DNA from: Alphaproteobacteria bacterium
Lineage (GTDB): Bacteria; Pseudomonadota; Alphaproteobacteria; Rhizobiales; Rhizobiaceae
Reading direction: 5' to 3'
Length of the DNA: 11,966 nt
NCBI GenBank assembly: GCA_017308345.1
Contig: JAFKFE010000200.1
Location: 1-11,966 of the forward strand
Both the position numbers and the translations under genes were made by a program. The notes under the pieces were generated by a model. That model was not told where the DNA came from. It saw nothing but the letters and a program-made list of their open reading frames with translations, and made no database searches. Of the stretch, positions 6,646 to 11,966 are shown piece after piece. Numbering within the stretch: the first letter of the stretch is position 1; every line of letters begins with the position of its first letter.

Positions 6646-7848
6646 GTGCATGACGTCAGCCCGATCCGTGCCAAAAGCGGCACCAACCAGGAAGGCACCA
6701 GCGCGCATAACCGCCGCGTCATGATCGAGGCGCTGCGGCTCAACGGCGCGCTGTCGCGCGCCGATCTGGCACGGGCGACACAGCTTACCAAGCAGGCGGT
6801 CTCGAACATTATCGAGGATCTCGAGCAAGACGGCCTGGTCGTGGCGCTGGAGGCGGTGCGCAAGGGCAGGGGGCAGCCTTTCACCCCCTACCGGCTGGTC
6901 CCCGAGGGAGCCTTCGCCATCGGGCTGCAGATCGACCGGCATCTGGCGCGGGTGGTGGTCGTCGACCTGATCGGCAATGTGGTGGCGCGTGCCGAGGCCA
7001 GCCTGCCGCTCGACGAGCCGTCGCCGGGTGTCCAGACCATCCTGGGGCTCATCGCGCACACCAGGCGCGAACTGGCGGACATCTTCGCGCAATCCGAACG
7101 GCGGCTGGGCGGGCTTGGCGTCGCCATGCCGGGCCCGTTCGGCCTCAAAGAATCCGACGACAAATGGATGATGCCAGCCTGGCAGCAATTCCCGTTGCTG
7201 GAGACGCTTACGGCCGGGACCGGGCTGAGCGTCGGGCTGCAGAACGACGCCGCCGCCTGCGCCACGGCTGAGCGCATCGTCGGCGCCGCGCACGGTGTCG
7301 ATCACGCGGTCTGCCTTTATGTCGGCTACGGCATCGCCGCGGGGCGGATCCTCAATGGCGAGCTCTACAATGGCGGCAACGGCAATGCCGGCGAGATCGG
7401 CAGGGCACTGCTGTCGCCGGCCGGGCCTGGCGCCACGCCGCTCGAGCACCGTGCTTCGCTCGCCTCGCTGTACCAGCATCTCGGCCTCAACCCGGCCGAT
7501 GAGCATCTTTATGAAAAGACGGGCGCTCTGGCCGCCGCCGAGGATCCGAAGGTGATGGGCTGGATCGAGGGCGCCGCGCAGGATCTGCGCTGGAGCGTGC
7601 ATCTGATCGAAACAATCTTCGATCCGCAGACCGTCATCCTCACCAGCGGCGCACCCGAGGCGTTGGCGCGCCGCTTGCTGCGGGCCATACATCCGCTGCT
7701 GCCGTCGATCGCCGACCGGCCCGGGAGGCGATTGCCGCGCCTGCAGCTCGGCATCACGGATCCCTGGGCGATCGCCGTGGGCGCCGCGGCCGAGCCGATC
7801 AGCCGGGCCTTCGATCCGCGTTTTTCCGCTATCCTGAAGGCCGGATAG
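6646..7848 (+). CDS. ROK-family transcriptional regulator (NagC/Mlc/XylR type)
   Basis: A 400-residue protein, most likely the repressor of the divergent sugar operon. Residues about 20-70 form a winged helix-turn-helix (NRRVMIEALRLNGALSRADLARATQLTKQAVSNIIEDLEQDGLV), followed by a ROK sugar-kinase-like domain (about 88-385). The domain keeps NDAAACATAE, the place of the ROK catalytic Asp, and the glycine-rich YVGYGIAAGRILNGELYNGGNGNAGEIG segment. The usual zinc motif with Cys residues after this (C-x-C-G-x2-G-C) is absent: the sequence runs LLSPAGPGATPLEHRASL, with no Cys. The start is GTG at 6646, set by GAGGGG eight bases upstream; an ATG at 6622 is less likely. The gene ends 15 bases from the stop of the converging unknown gene, leaving no room for a terminator. 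The inducer would be the transported sugar or its phosphate; this is inferred from the neighbourhood. Confidence 0.9.
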   Translation: MHDVSPIRAKSGTNQEGTSAHNRRVMIEALRLNGALSRADLARATQLTKQAVSNIIEDLEQDGLVVALEAVRKGRGQPFTPYRLVPEGAFAIGLQIDRHLARVVVVDLIGNVVARAEASLPLDEPSPGVQTILGLIAHTRRELADIFAQSERRLGGLGVAMPGPFGLKESDDKWMMPAWQQFPLLETLTAGTGLSVGLQNDAAACATAERIVGAAHGVDHAVCLYVGYGIAAGRILNGELYNGGNGNAGEIGRALLSPAGPGATPLEHRASLASLYQHLGLNPADEHLYEKTGALAAAEDPKVMGWIEGAAQDLRWSVHLIETIFDPQTVILTSGAPEALARRLLRAIHPLLPSIADRPGRRLPRLQLGITDPWAIAVGAAAEPISRAFDPRFSAILKAG

Positions 7849-7863
7849 AGAGGCGCGAGACGG

Positions 7864-8664
7864 TCAGCCGGTGGCGTGCTTCACGCTGGCGGCCAAGGCC
7901 GCGCACATGACGGAATGGCCGCGCTGCCCGAGCCAGCCGACGCTGCCGAGCGCCTCGGCGTCACGCAGCTTGCGCGCAAGGTGGGTGCGCGACAGCTTCA
8001 GCCATCTGGCGAAGTCGCCGACCGAGAGGACGCCGGTCGGGATACGCTCCTGGCCGGCATTTTGAGGGTCCACGCCCGAGATCAGCCAGTCCATCACGAC
8101 GCCGCCATTGTTGAGCCAGGTGAACAGCGAGAAGGTCGGCTTCGGTTCGCGCACCGGCACGGAAGAGATCAGCCCGTCCGCGATCAGCGGCTGCAGTTGC
8201 GCCAGCATTTGCGGCCTCGCCTGGAATGTTCCCAACCGGTTCGCGCCGTCGAGAGCATCAAGCGTGCTCAGATGGATTTGAATCCAGCCGATCAACGGCT
8301 CCAGGGTGATGGCAGGCAGGTGCAGCGGGCGAATACGGCCGTCGTCGGCCATTGGCCCTGCCTCGATGAAATTATAGTGCTGCATTTCCTTGATGAAGGC
8401 ATGGGCCGTGTTTCGGCTTGCCACGGCGTGCTTAACGGTGACGTCGACGAAACGCGCCGCGGTCAGTTCCTTTCGGTAGTCGCTGGGATCCCTGCGGAAA
8501 TGCAGGGCAAGACCGATATGCGCCATCAACCAGCGCTGCTGGGTGGCAAAGACCGACGACGCCCGAGGGTTCCCTTCATAGGCCTGCTGCATCGCCCGGG
8601 CCTGTGCCTGGACGGCGGCATTCAGCGCCGGGTGGCCGGCAATGTCTTCGAAGTTCAGCGCCAT
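7864..8664 (-). CDS. Uncharacterised protein with two HTH-like segments (paralogue 1)
   Basis: A 266-residue soluble protein I cannot assign to a named family. By eye it has two helix-turn-helix-like segments: one at about 68-100 (ARFVDVTVKHAVASRNTAHAF, then IKEMQHYNFI), resembling a winged helix, and one at about 212-242 (VLSVGDFARWLKLSRTHLAR, then KLRDAEALG), resembling the DNA-reading part of many regulators. No signal peptide or membrane segment is seen. It aligns without gaps to the product of the gene just upstream. I chose the ATG at 8664 because both paralogues then begin at the same residue and GGAG lies nine bases before it; a TTG at 8691 is possible. The 117-base space from the upstream paralogue shows no terminator, so the two may share a transcript. 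A DNA-binding regulator is the likely role, inferred from the HTH segments alone. Confidence 0.72.
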   Translation of the reverse strand: MALNFEDIAGHPALNAAVQAQARAMQQAYEGNPRASSVFATQQRWLMAHIGLALHFRRDPSDYRKELTAARFVDVTVKHAVASRNTAHAFIKEMQHYNFIEAGPMADDGRIRPLHLPAITLEPLIGWIQIHLSTLDALDGANRLGTFQARPQMLAQLQPLIADGLISSVPVREPKPTFSLFTWLNNGGVVMDWLISGVDPQNAGQERIPTGVLSVGDFARWLKLSRTHLARKLRDAEALGSVGWLGQRGHSVMCAALAASVKHATG

Positions 8665-8781
8665 CCCCCCAGACTCCGCCAAATATCGCAATAGCGGATG
8701 CGGATAGCAGTTTTGGCCGGCGCCTGCCAGCGCAACCGGCGGTATTTATCGGCTGAGTCCGAGGAGCAACCTTTGCGCCGT

Positions 8782-9648
8782 TCAGTTCTCGCCCGCCTGG
8801 GACAAGCTGGCCTCGAAAGCGTGGTCGACGACGGCGAGCTTGGACGCCTGCACCGCCATGTACTCGTCGAAGAACTGGCGCGAAACCCACATGACGGAAT
8901 GACCGCGCTGGCCGACCCAGCCGATACTGCCGAGCGCCTCGGCATCGTTGAGTTTCCGCGCCAGATGGGTGCGTGACAGCTTCAGCCAGTGCGCGAACTC
9001 ACTGACCGAGATGACGCTGGTCGGTATCCTGTCGAGACGAACGTCCTCCGGATCGATACCGGACATAAGCCAGTCCATGACGATGCCGCCGTTATTCAGC
9101 CAGATGAACAACGAGAAAGTCCGCCCAGGCTCCCGCACGCCCTCGCTCGCCAGCAATCCGTCGGCGATCAGCGGCTGCAATCTGGACAGCATCCCGGGTC
9201 GATCGAGGAAAACCGTCAGCCGGTTTCCGCCGTCGATGCGGTCGAGCGTTCTCAGATGCGCATAAATCCAGCCGGTGAAGGTCTGGATGGTGCCCTCGGT
9301 GACCCGCATGGGGTGGGCGCGGCCGTCACCGCTGGCCGAAGCGTATTCGGCGATGTTGTAGCGCAGCATCTCCTTGACGAAGGCCTCGGCCGTGTTGCGG
9401 CTGGCCACGGAATTGCGGCGCACCACCTCGATGAACCGCGCCATCGTCATTTCGGTGCGGCGGTCACTGGGATCGCGCCGGAAATGCAGAGCCAGGCCGG
9501 CATGGCCGAGCAGCCAGCGCTGCTGCGTGGCGAACACGGCGGCCAGCCGCGGGCTTGTTTCGTATATGTGAATGAGCGCGCGCGCCTGCTCCTGGATACA
9601 GCGAAGCGCTGCCGGATGACGGGCGATCTCTGCGGCACTCAGCGGCAT
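8782..9648 (-). CDS. Uncharacterised protein with two HTH-like segments (paralogue 2)
   Basis: A 288-residue soluble protein, the tandem paralogue of the next gene. Counting by hand, 156 of 253 aligned positions are identical with no gap. Most conserved are FATQQRWL and GLALHFRRDPSD (39-62), VASRNTA (81-87), FSLF-WLNNGG-VMDWL (178-194) and WLKLSRTHLARKL-DAEALG (221-240). The last two hold a Trp- and Asn-rich strip and the second HTH-like segment. It carries about 35 extra C-terminal residues (WVSRQFFDEYMAVQASK and onward) where its partner has a short unrelated tail. The start at 9648 is set by alignment with the partner; the ribosome site is weak (GGAG eleven bases upstream). A frame open back to 9744 adds 32 residues that the partner lacks. 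Regulatory function is inferred. Confidence 0.72.
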   Translation of the reverse strand: MPLSAAEIARHPAALRCIQEQARALIHIYETSPRLAAVFATQQRWLLGHAGLALHFRRDPSDRRTEMTMARFIEVVRRNSVASRNTAEAFVKEMLRYNIAEYASASGDGRAHPMRVTEGTIQTFTGWIYAHLRTLDRIDGGNRLTVFLDRPGMLSRLQPLIADGLLASEGVREPGRTFSLFIWLNNGGIVMDWLMSGIDPEDVRLDRIPTSVISVSEFAHWLKLSRTHLARKLNDAEALGSIGWVGQRGHSVMWVSRQFFDEYMAVQASKLAVVDHAFEASLSQAGEN

Positions 9649-9827
9649 TTCCTGCGGTACTCCGGGCGATTTCAAGCAACGACAAATGAAGATTCCCAGT
9701 CTTCGCCGGTCGTGTCCAGTTGCCCATTGGAACAACGAACGCATAGGCGGCGAATTCGTTGCTAACTCTTTGCATCAGTTCGGGAAACCCGTCCCGATAA
9801 TAGTTCGGTCCGCAGCTCTGCCTTGAA

Positions 9828-9844
9828 TTGACGAGTCCCGTCAA
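9828..9844. promoter_or_regulatory. Inverted repeat, candidate regulator-binding site
   Basis: TTGACG, spacer AGTCC, CGTCAA: a perfect 6-5-6 inverted repeat in the region between the paralogue-2 gene and the acetyltransferase gene. It has the spacing of many dimeric-repressor sites. Which protein binds it, if any, is unknown; the neighbouring HTH proteins are natural candidates. Confidence 0.4.
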
Positions 9845-9885
9845 GCAAGCATAGGTTTCCGCGCCATCGGGGCTGCGGGGAGCGC

Positions 9886-9897
9886 TTTCCCGGGAAA
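9886..9897. repeat. 12-bp perfect palindrome
   Basis: TTTCCCGGGAAA reads the same on both strands, followed by an A-rich run to 9905. It could be a protein-binding site. As RNA it could not form a hairpin without an inner loop, so a terminator is unlikely. Confidence 0.3.
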
Positions 9898-10115
9898 AAG
9901 AAACAAGGACAGGGTCTGGCGCCCGATGCGCGGCATCGGCGGTGGCAACGCTTTGCGTCCTCAGCCTTTGGCTTGGCGCGGCCGGCGCTGCGTCGGTCGC
10001 TGCACTTCTTGCCGATGGTCGAGGGCTCCGCGCGGCCTTTGCAGTCCGCGGATGGCGGCCTATCCTGGCGCTTGACGCCCGAACCATGGCGTGGTCCCCG
10101 CCACAGAGTGAAACG

Positions 10116-10949
10116 ATGCCGAGAACAATCCGGACACTGACCGCCAGCGAAGTGGAAACGCTCGTCGACTGGGCGGCGAGGGAAGGGTGGAATCCCGGCA
10201 TCGGCGATGCCATGGCCTTTCGGGCGGCCGATCCGGAAGGATTCATCGGCGCCTTCGTCGGCGGTGAGATGGTGGCCGGCATTTCGGCTGTCGCATACGG
10301 CCCGGGCTTCGGCTTCATCGGCCTCTATATCTGCCGGCCCGATCGGCGCGGCGAAGGTCACGGCAAGGCGGTCTGGGACGCCGGCATGGCGCGTCTCGGC
10401 AACCGCATCATCGGTCTCGACGGGGTGGCCGAGCAGCGGGCCAACTACCAGCGCATGGGCTTCATGGCGGCCTATGAGACCGTCCGCTACAGCGGCCGCC
10501 CCGCCGGGTTGCCTGACGGCGGCGGCATACGGCCCGTGACGGCCGGCGACATGGCAAGGATACTCGCCTACGATCACCAGTGTTTTCCGGCGCCTCGGGA
10601 GGACTTCCTTAGGGAGTGGCTGCGGCAGCCCCGGATCGCGCTGCTATCTGCCGGATCGGCCGGCATCGCCGGCTATGGCGTGGCGCGCCGATGCCGGGAA
10701 GGTTTCAAGGTCGGGCCGCTGTTCGCCGACAGGACGGACCTTGCCCTGGCACTGTTCGCCGACTTTTCGGGCAGGATCGGCAACGAGGCGTTGCATATCG
10801 ACGTGCCGGCCAGCCAGGTCCAATTCACCGCCCTGCTTCAGGCCGCCGGCATGACGCCAGGCTTCATGACGACACGCATGTACAAGGGCGGCAAGCCCGG
10901 CAACGCCCCGTCGATGGTTTTCGGTGTCACGACGCTCGAGTTGGGATGA
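10116..10949 (+). CDS. GNAT-family acetyltransferase with C-terminal second domain (YitH-like)
   Basis: A 277-residue cytoplasmic enzyme that would transfer an acetyl group from acetyl-CoA to an amine; the substrate is unknown. The N-terminal GNAT domain (about 1-130) has the acetyl-CoA loop CRPDRRGEGHGKAVW (73-87), the R-x2-G-x-G/A motif in the form RRGEGHG, and the motif-B segment NYQRMGF (110-116). A second domain (about 137-277) with IRPVTAGDMARILAYDHQCF and a MYKGGKPGN tail matches the C-terminal half of two-domain GNAT proteins of the YitH type (Acetyltransf_18), from memory. The ATG at 10116 is chosen because the domain begins right after it; its ribosome site is weak (GAG nine bases upstream), and an in-frame ATG at 10086 is an alternative. 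It lies 116 bases before the dehydrogenase gene, same strand. Confidence 0.83.
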   Translation: MPRTIRTLTASEVETLVDWAAREGWNPGIGDAMAFRAADPEGFIGAFVGGEMVAGISAVAYGPGFGFIGLYICRPDRRGEGHGKAVWDAGMARLGNRIIGLDGVAEQRANYQRMGFMAAYETVRYSGRPAGLPDGGGIRPVTAGDMARILAYDHQCFPAPREDFLREWLRQPRIALLSAGSAGIAGYGVARRCREGFKVGPLFADRTDLALALFADFSGRIGNEALHIDVPASQVQFTALLQAAGMTPGFMTTRMYKGGKPGNAPSMVFGVTTLELG

Positions 10950-11006
10950 TTGCGGCCGCCAGCCCAAGTCGTTGAGACCATTGTTTTGGCTGGCTGGCTC
11001 ATACGA

Positions 11007-11063
11007 GATAACCCAATGACGTGGTTTGCGTTTGCCGGGGCGCTGCGTTCCGTGGAGGTTATC
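11007..11063 (+). promoter_or_regulatory. Inverted repeat that covers the dehydrogenase ribosome site
   Basis: GATAACC (11007-11013) is the exact complement of GGTTATC (11057-11063). The right arm takes the last two bases of the GGAGG ribosome site (11054-11058), so pairing in RNA could hide it, with a 43-base loop between. Seven bases is short; this may be chance. Confidence 0.25.
11054..11058 (+). promoter_or_regulatory. Ribosome-binding site of the dehydrogenase gene
   Basis: GGAGG with seven bases to the ATG at 11066. It rules out an upstream in-frame GTG at 11021, which has no such site. Confidence 0.8.
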
Positions 11064-11065
11064 GA

Positions 11066-11836
11066 ATGGCTGGCAGGACGGTTCTGATCGCCGGTGGCGC
11101 CGGGGGCATGGGTCTTGCGACCGGAATGCGTTTCGCGGCCGACGGCGAGCGGATCGCGCTTGCCGATCTTCCCGGGCTCAAACTCGACGCTGCCGTGGCG
11201 AGGATCGCCGCGACCGGAGCGGACGCGATCGGCTTGCCGCTCGATATCCGCTCCGTCGCCGCCTGCCGCGAGGTGGTGGGCAAGGCCAGGGACTGGGGCG
11301 GCGCGGTAGACATCCTCGTCAATGCCGCCGGCGTCTGGCTGGAGGGGCCGGCCAACGGCGTCGAGGAAGAGCAGTGGGACCTTGTGCTGGACGTCAATCT
11401 CAAGGGCGCGTTCTTCCTGATCTCGGCGGCCATCCCGCATCTGTCGGCGGCGCAAGGCGTGATCGTCAACATCGCGTCCGACGCCGGCCTCGTCGGCAAC
11501 AATGGGGCGGCCGTCTATTGCGCCTCGAAGGGCGGACTGGTGCTGCTGACCAAGGCTCTCGCCCTCGAACTCGCCCCGCAAGGTATCAGGGTCAACGCGG
11601 TTTGTCCGGGCGACACGGCAACGCCGATGATCGAATATCAGGCCAGGACTTATGGTGGAGACGACCCCGACGGCTACAAGCGCCGGCTTCTGGGGCATTA
11701 TCCGCAAGGGGACAAAGCAAGGTTCATCCAGGTGGAAGAGATCGCGTCCTTCATCCACTATCTCTGCCAGCCGGGCGCGGCGCCGATCACCGGAGCCGCG
11801 CTTTCGATCGATTTCGGCGTCAGCGCCGGCTACTGA
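11066..11836 (+). CDS. Short-chain dehydrogenase/reductase (classical SDR, FabG-like)
   Basis: A 256-residue cytoplasmic oxidoreductase of the classical SDR type. The dinucleotide-binding glycine motif is AGGAGGMG (9-16), with Ala in place of the usual first Thr. Asp34 at the end of the second strand (ALAD) favours NAD(H) over NADP(H). NAAG is at 86-89, and the catalytic tetrad is Asn111, Ser138, Tyr151, Lys155 (YCASK). VNAVCPG at 176-182 follows as expected, and the C-terminus SIDFGVSAGY is family-like. Substrate cannot be named; SDRs with this layout act on sugars, polyols, keto acids or acyl-ACP. The start is set by GGAGG seven bases upstream. The following gene also encodes an SDR and lies 81 bases on, so the two probably act in one pathway. 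Confidence 0.92.
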   Translation: MAGRTVLIAGGAGGMGLATGMRFAADGERIALADLPGLKLDAAVARIAATGADAIGLPLDIRSVAACREVVGKARDWGGAVDILVNAAGVWLEGPANGVEEEQWDLVLDVNLKGAFFLISAAIPHLSAAQGVIVNIASDAGLVGNNGAAVYCASKGGLVLLTKALALELAPQGIRVNAVCPGDTATPMIEYQARTYGGDDPDGYKRRLLGHYPQGDKARFIQVEEIASFIHYLCQPGAAPITGAALSIDFGVSAGY

Positions 11837-11859
11837 GCAAAGCGCGGGATCGGTTTCAT

Positions 11860-11896
11860 CGCGGGTATGTTTGCCCGCGCGCCGGCATGCCGGCGC
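11860..11896. repeat. Two abutting hairpin-forming repeats between the dehydrogenase genes
   Basis: CGCGGG (11860-11865) pairs with CCCGCG (11874-11879) around an 8-base loop. Sharing its last base, GCGCCGGCATGCCGGCGC (11879-11896) is a perfect 18-bp palindrome. No T run follows, so they look more like RNA processing or partial attenuation elements, or a protein site, than a terminator. Confidence 0.45.
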
Positions 11897-11917
11897 TTGC
11901 GTCGTGGGGAGGGAATG

Positions 11918-11966
11918 ATGGTGTTTGGCAAATCTCGCAGGGCGCTGGTGACCGGCGCGGGGGCCG
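11918..11966 (+). CDS. Second short-chain dehydrogenase, N-terminal fragment (3' end outside window)
   Basis: The gene runs off the window after 16 codons: MVFGKSRRALVTGAGA and one further base. The strand RALVTGAG is the start of an SDR cofactor-binding fold (T-G-x3-G-x-G, with the last Gly not yet in view). GGAGG at 11908-11912 lies five bases before the ATG at 11918; a second ATG directly before it at 11915 is too close. It follows another SDR gene on the same strand, so the pair probably forms an operon. Substrate and full length cannot be judged. Confidence 0.75.
   Translation, partial: MVFGKSRRALVTGAGA

Larger units (their letters stand above)
9649..10115. other. Gene-free 467-bp region between divergent genes
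   Basis: I see no convincing gene here. Frames that stay open on both strands are typical of GC-rich DNA; the best candidate, a GTG-started extension of the acetyltransferase from 9942, adds about 58 residues of low-complexity Ala/Leu/Arg sequence unlike a GNAT N-terminus. The region must hold the promoters of paralogue 2 (-) and of the acetyltransferase (+), but no clear pair of boxes stands out. TATTAT at 9802-9797 on the - strand is a possible -10 without a good -35. Two symmetrical sites are listed separately. Confidence 0.6.

Noticed and set aside
6628..7692. 354-residue open frame on - antisense to the ROK gene
   Set aside because: Same reason: low-complexity product, no ribosome site or domain, and the + strand product has clear ROK and HTH features.
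9649..9744. N-terminal extension of paralogue 2 to 9744
   Set aside because: The partner protein has no such part, and there is no ribosome site at 9744. Gap-free alignment begins at the Met encoded at 9648.
9942..10115. GTG-started extension of the acetyltransferase from 9942
   Set aside because: The added residues are low-complexity and unlike a GNAT N-terminus; the domain begins right after the ATG at 10116.

Overview
The window is high-GC DNA with the codon use and gene style of an alphaproteobacterium. Protein style and the sugar-uptake gene set point to the Rhizobiales, most likely Mesorhizobium or a relative; this is inference, since there is no rRNA or marker gene here. I found no mobile element, CRISPR array, tRNA or rRNA.

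Layout. (1) Bases 1-109 are the 3' end of an aldehyde dehydrogenase gene on +, closed by a strong hairpin terminator. (2) Facing it on - is a 30-codon gene (162-254) whose product looks like a small RiPP-type precursor with a lasso-like leader pattern. (3) From 6423 down to 348 on - lies a six-gene sugar operon: periplasmic binding protein, two permeases, a SIS-domain sugar-phosphate enzyme, a PfkB kinase and an ABC ATPase. From the first permease on, every stop and start overlap. (4) A ROK-family regulator (6646-7848, +) diverges from the operon. Between them is a perfect 10-5-10 inverted repeat (6579-6603), the obvious candidate operator. (5) Two tandem, clearly paralogous genes of unknown family (7864-8664 and 8782-9648, -) encode proteins with two helix-turn-helix-like segments each. 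(6) A 467-bp gene-free stretch with two short palindromes precedes (7) a two-domain GNAT acetyltransferase (10116-10949, +), a short-chain dehydrogenase (11066-11836, +) and the start of a second short-chain dehydrogenase cut by the window end.

How they may work together. The operon would import a sugar with an ABC transporter, phosphorylate it with the PfkB kinase, and deaminate, deglycate or isomerise the phosphate with the SIS enzyme. This gene set recalls amino-sugar (glucosamine-type) or Amadori-compound (fructosamine-type) catabolism; the exact substrate cannot be read from sequence. The ROK protein would repress the operon, and probably itself, until the sugar is present.

The most interesting items are the tiny precursor-like gene at the operon's 3' end and the gap-free paralogue pair of double-HTH proteins, about 62% identical by hand count over 253 residues. 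Neither has a function I can name.
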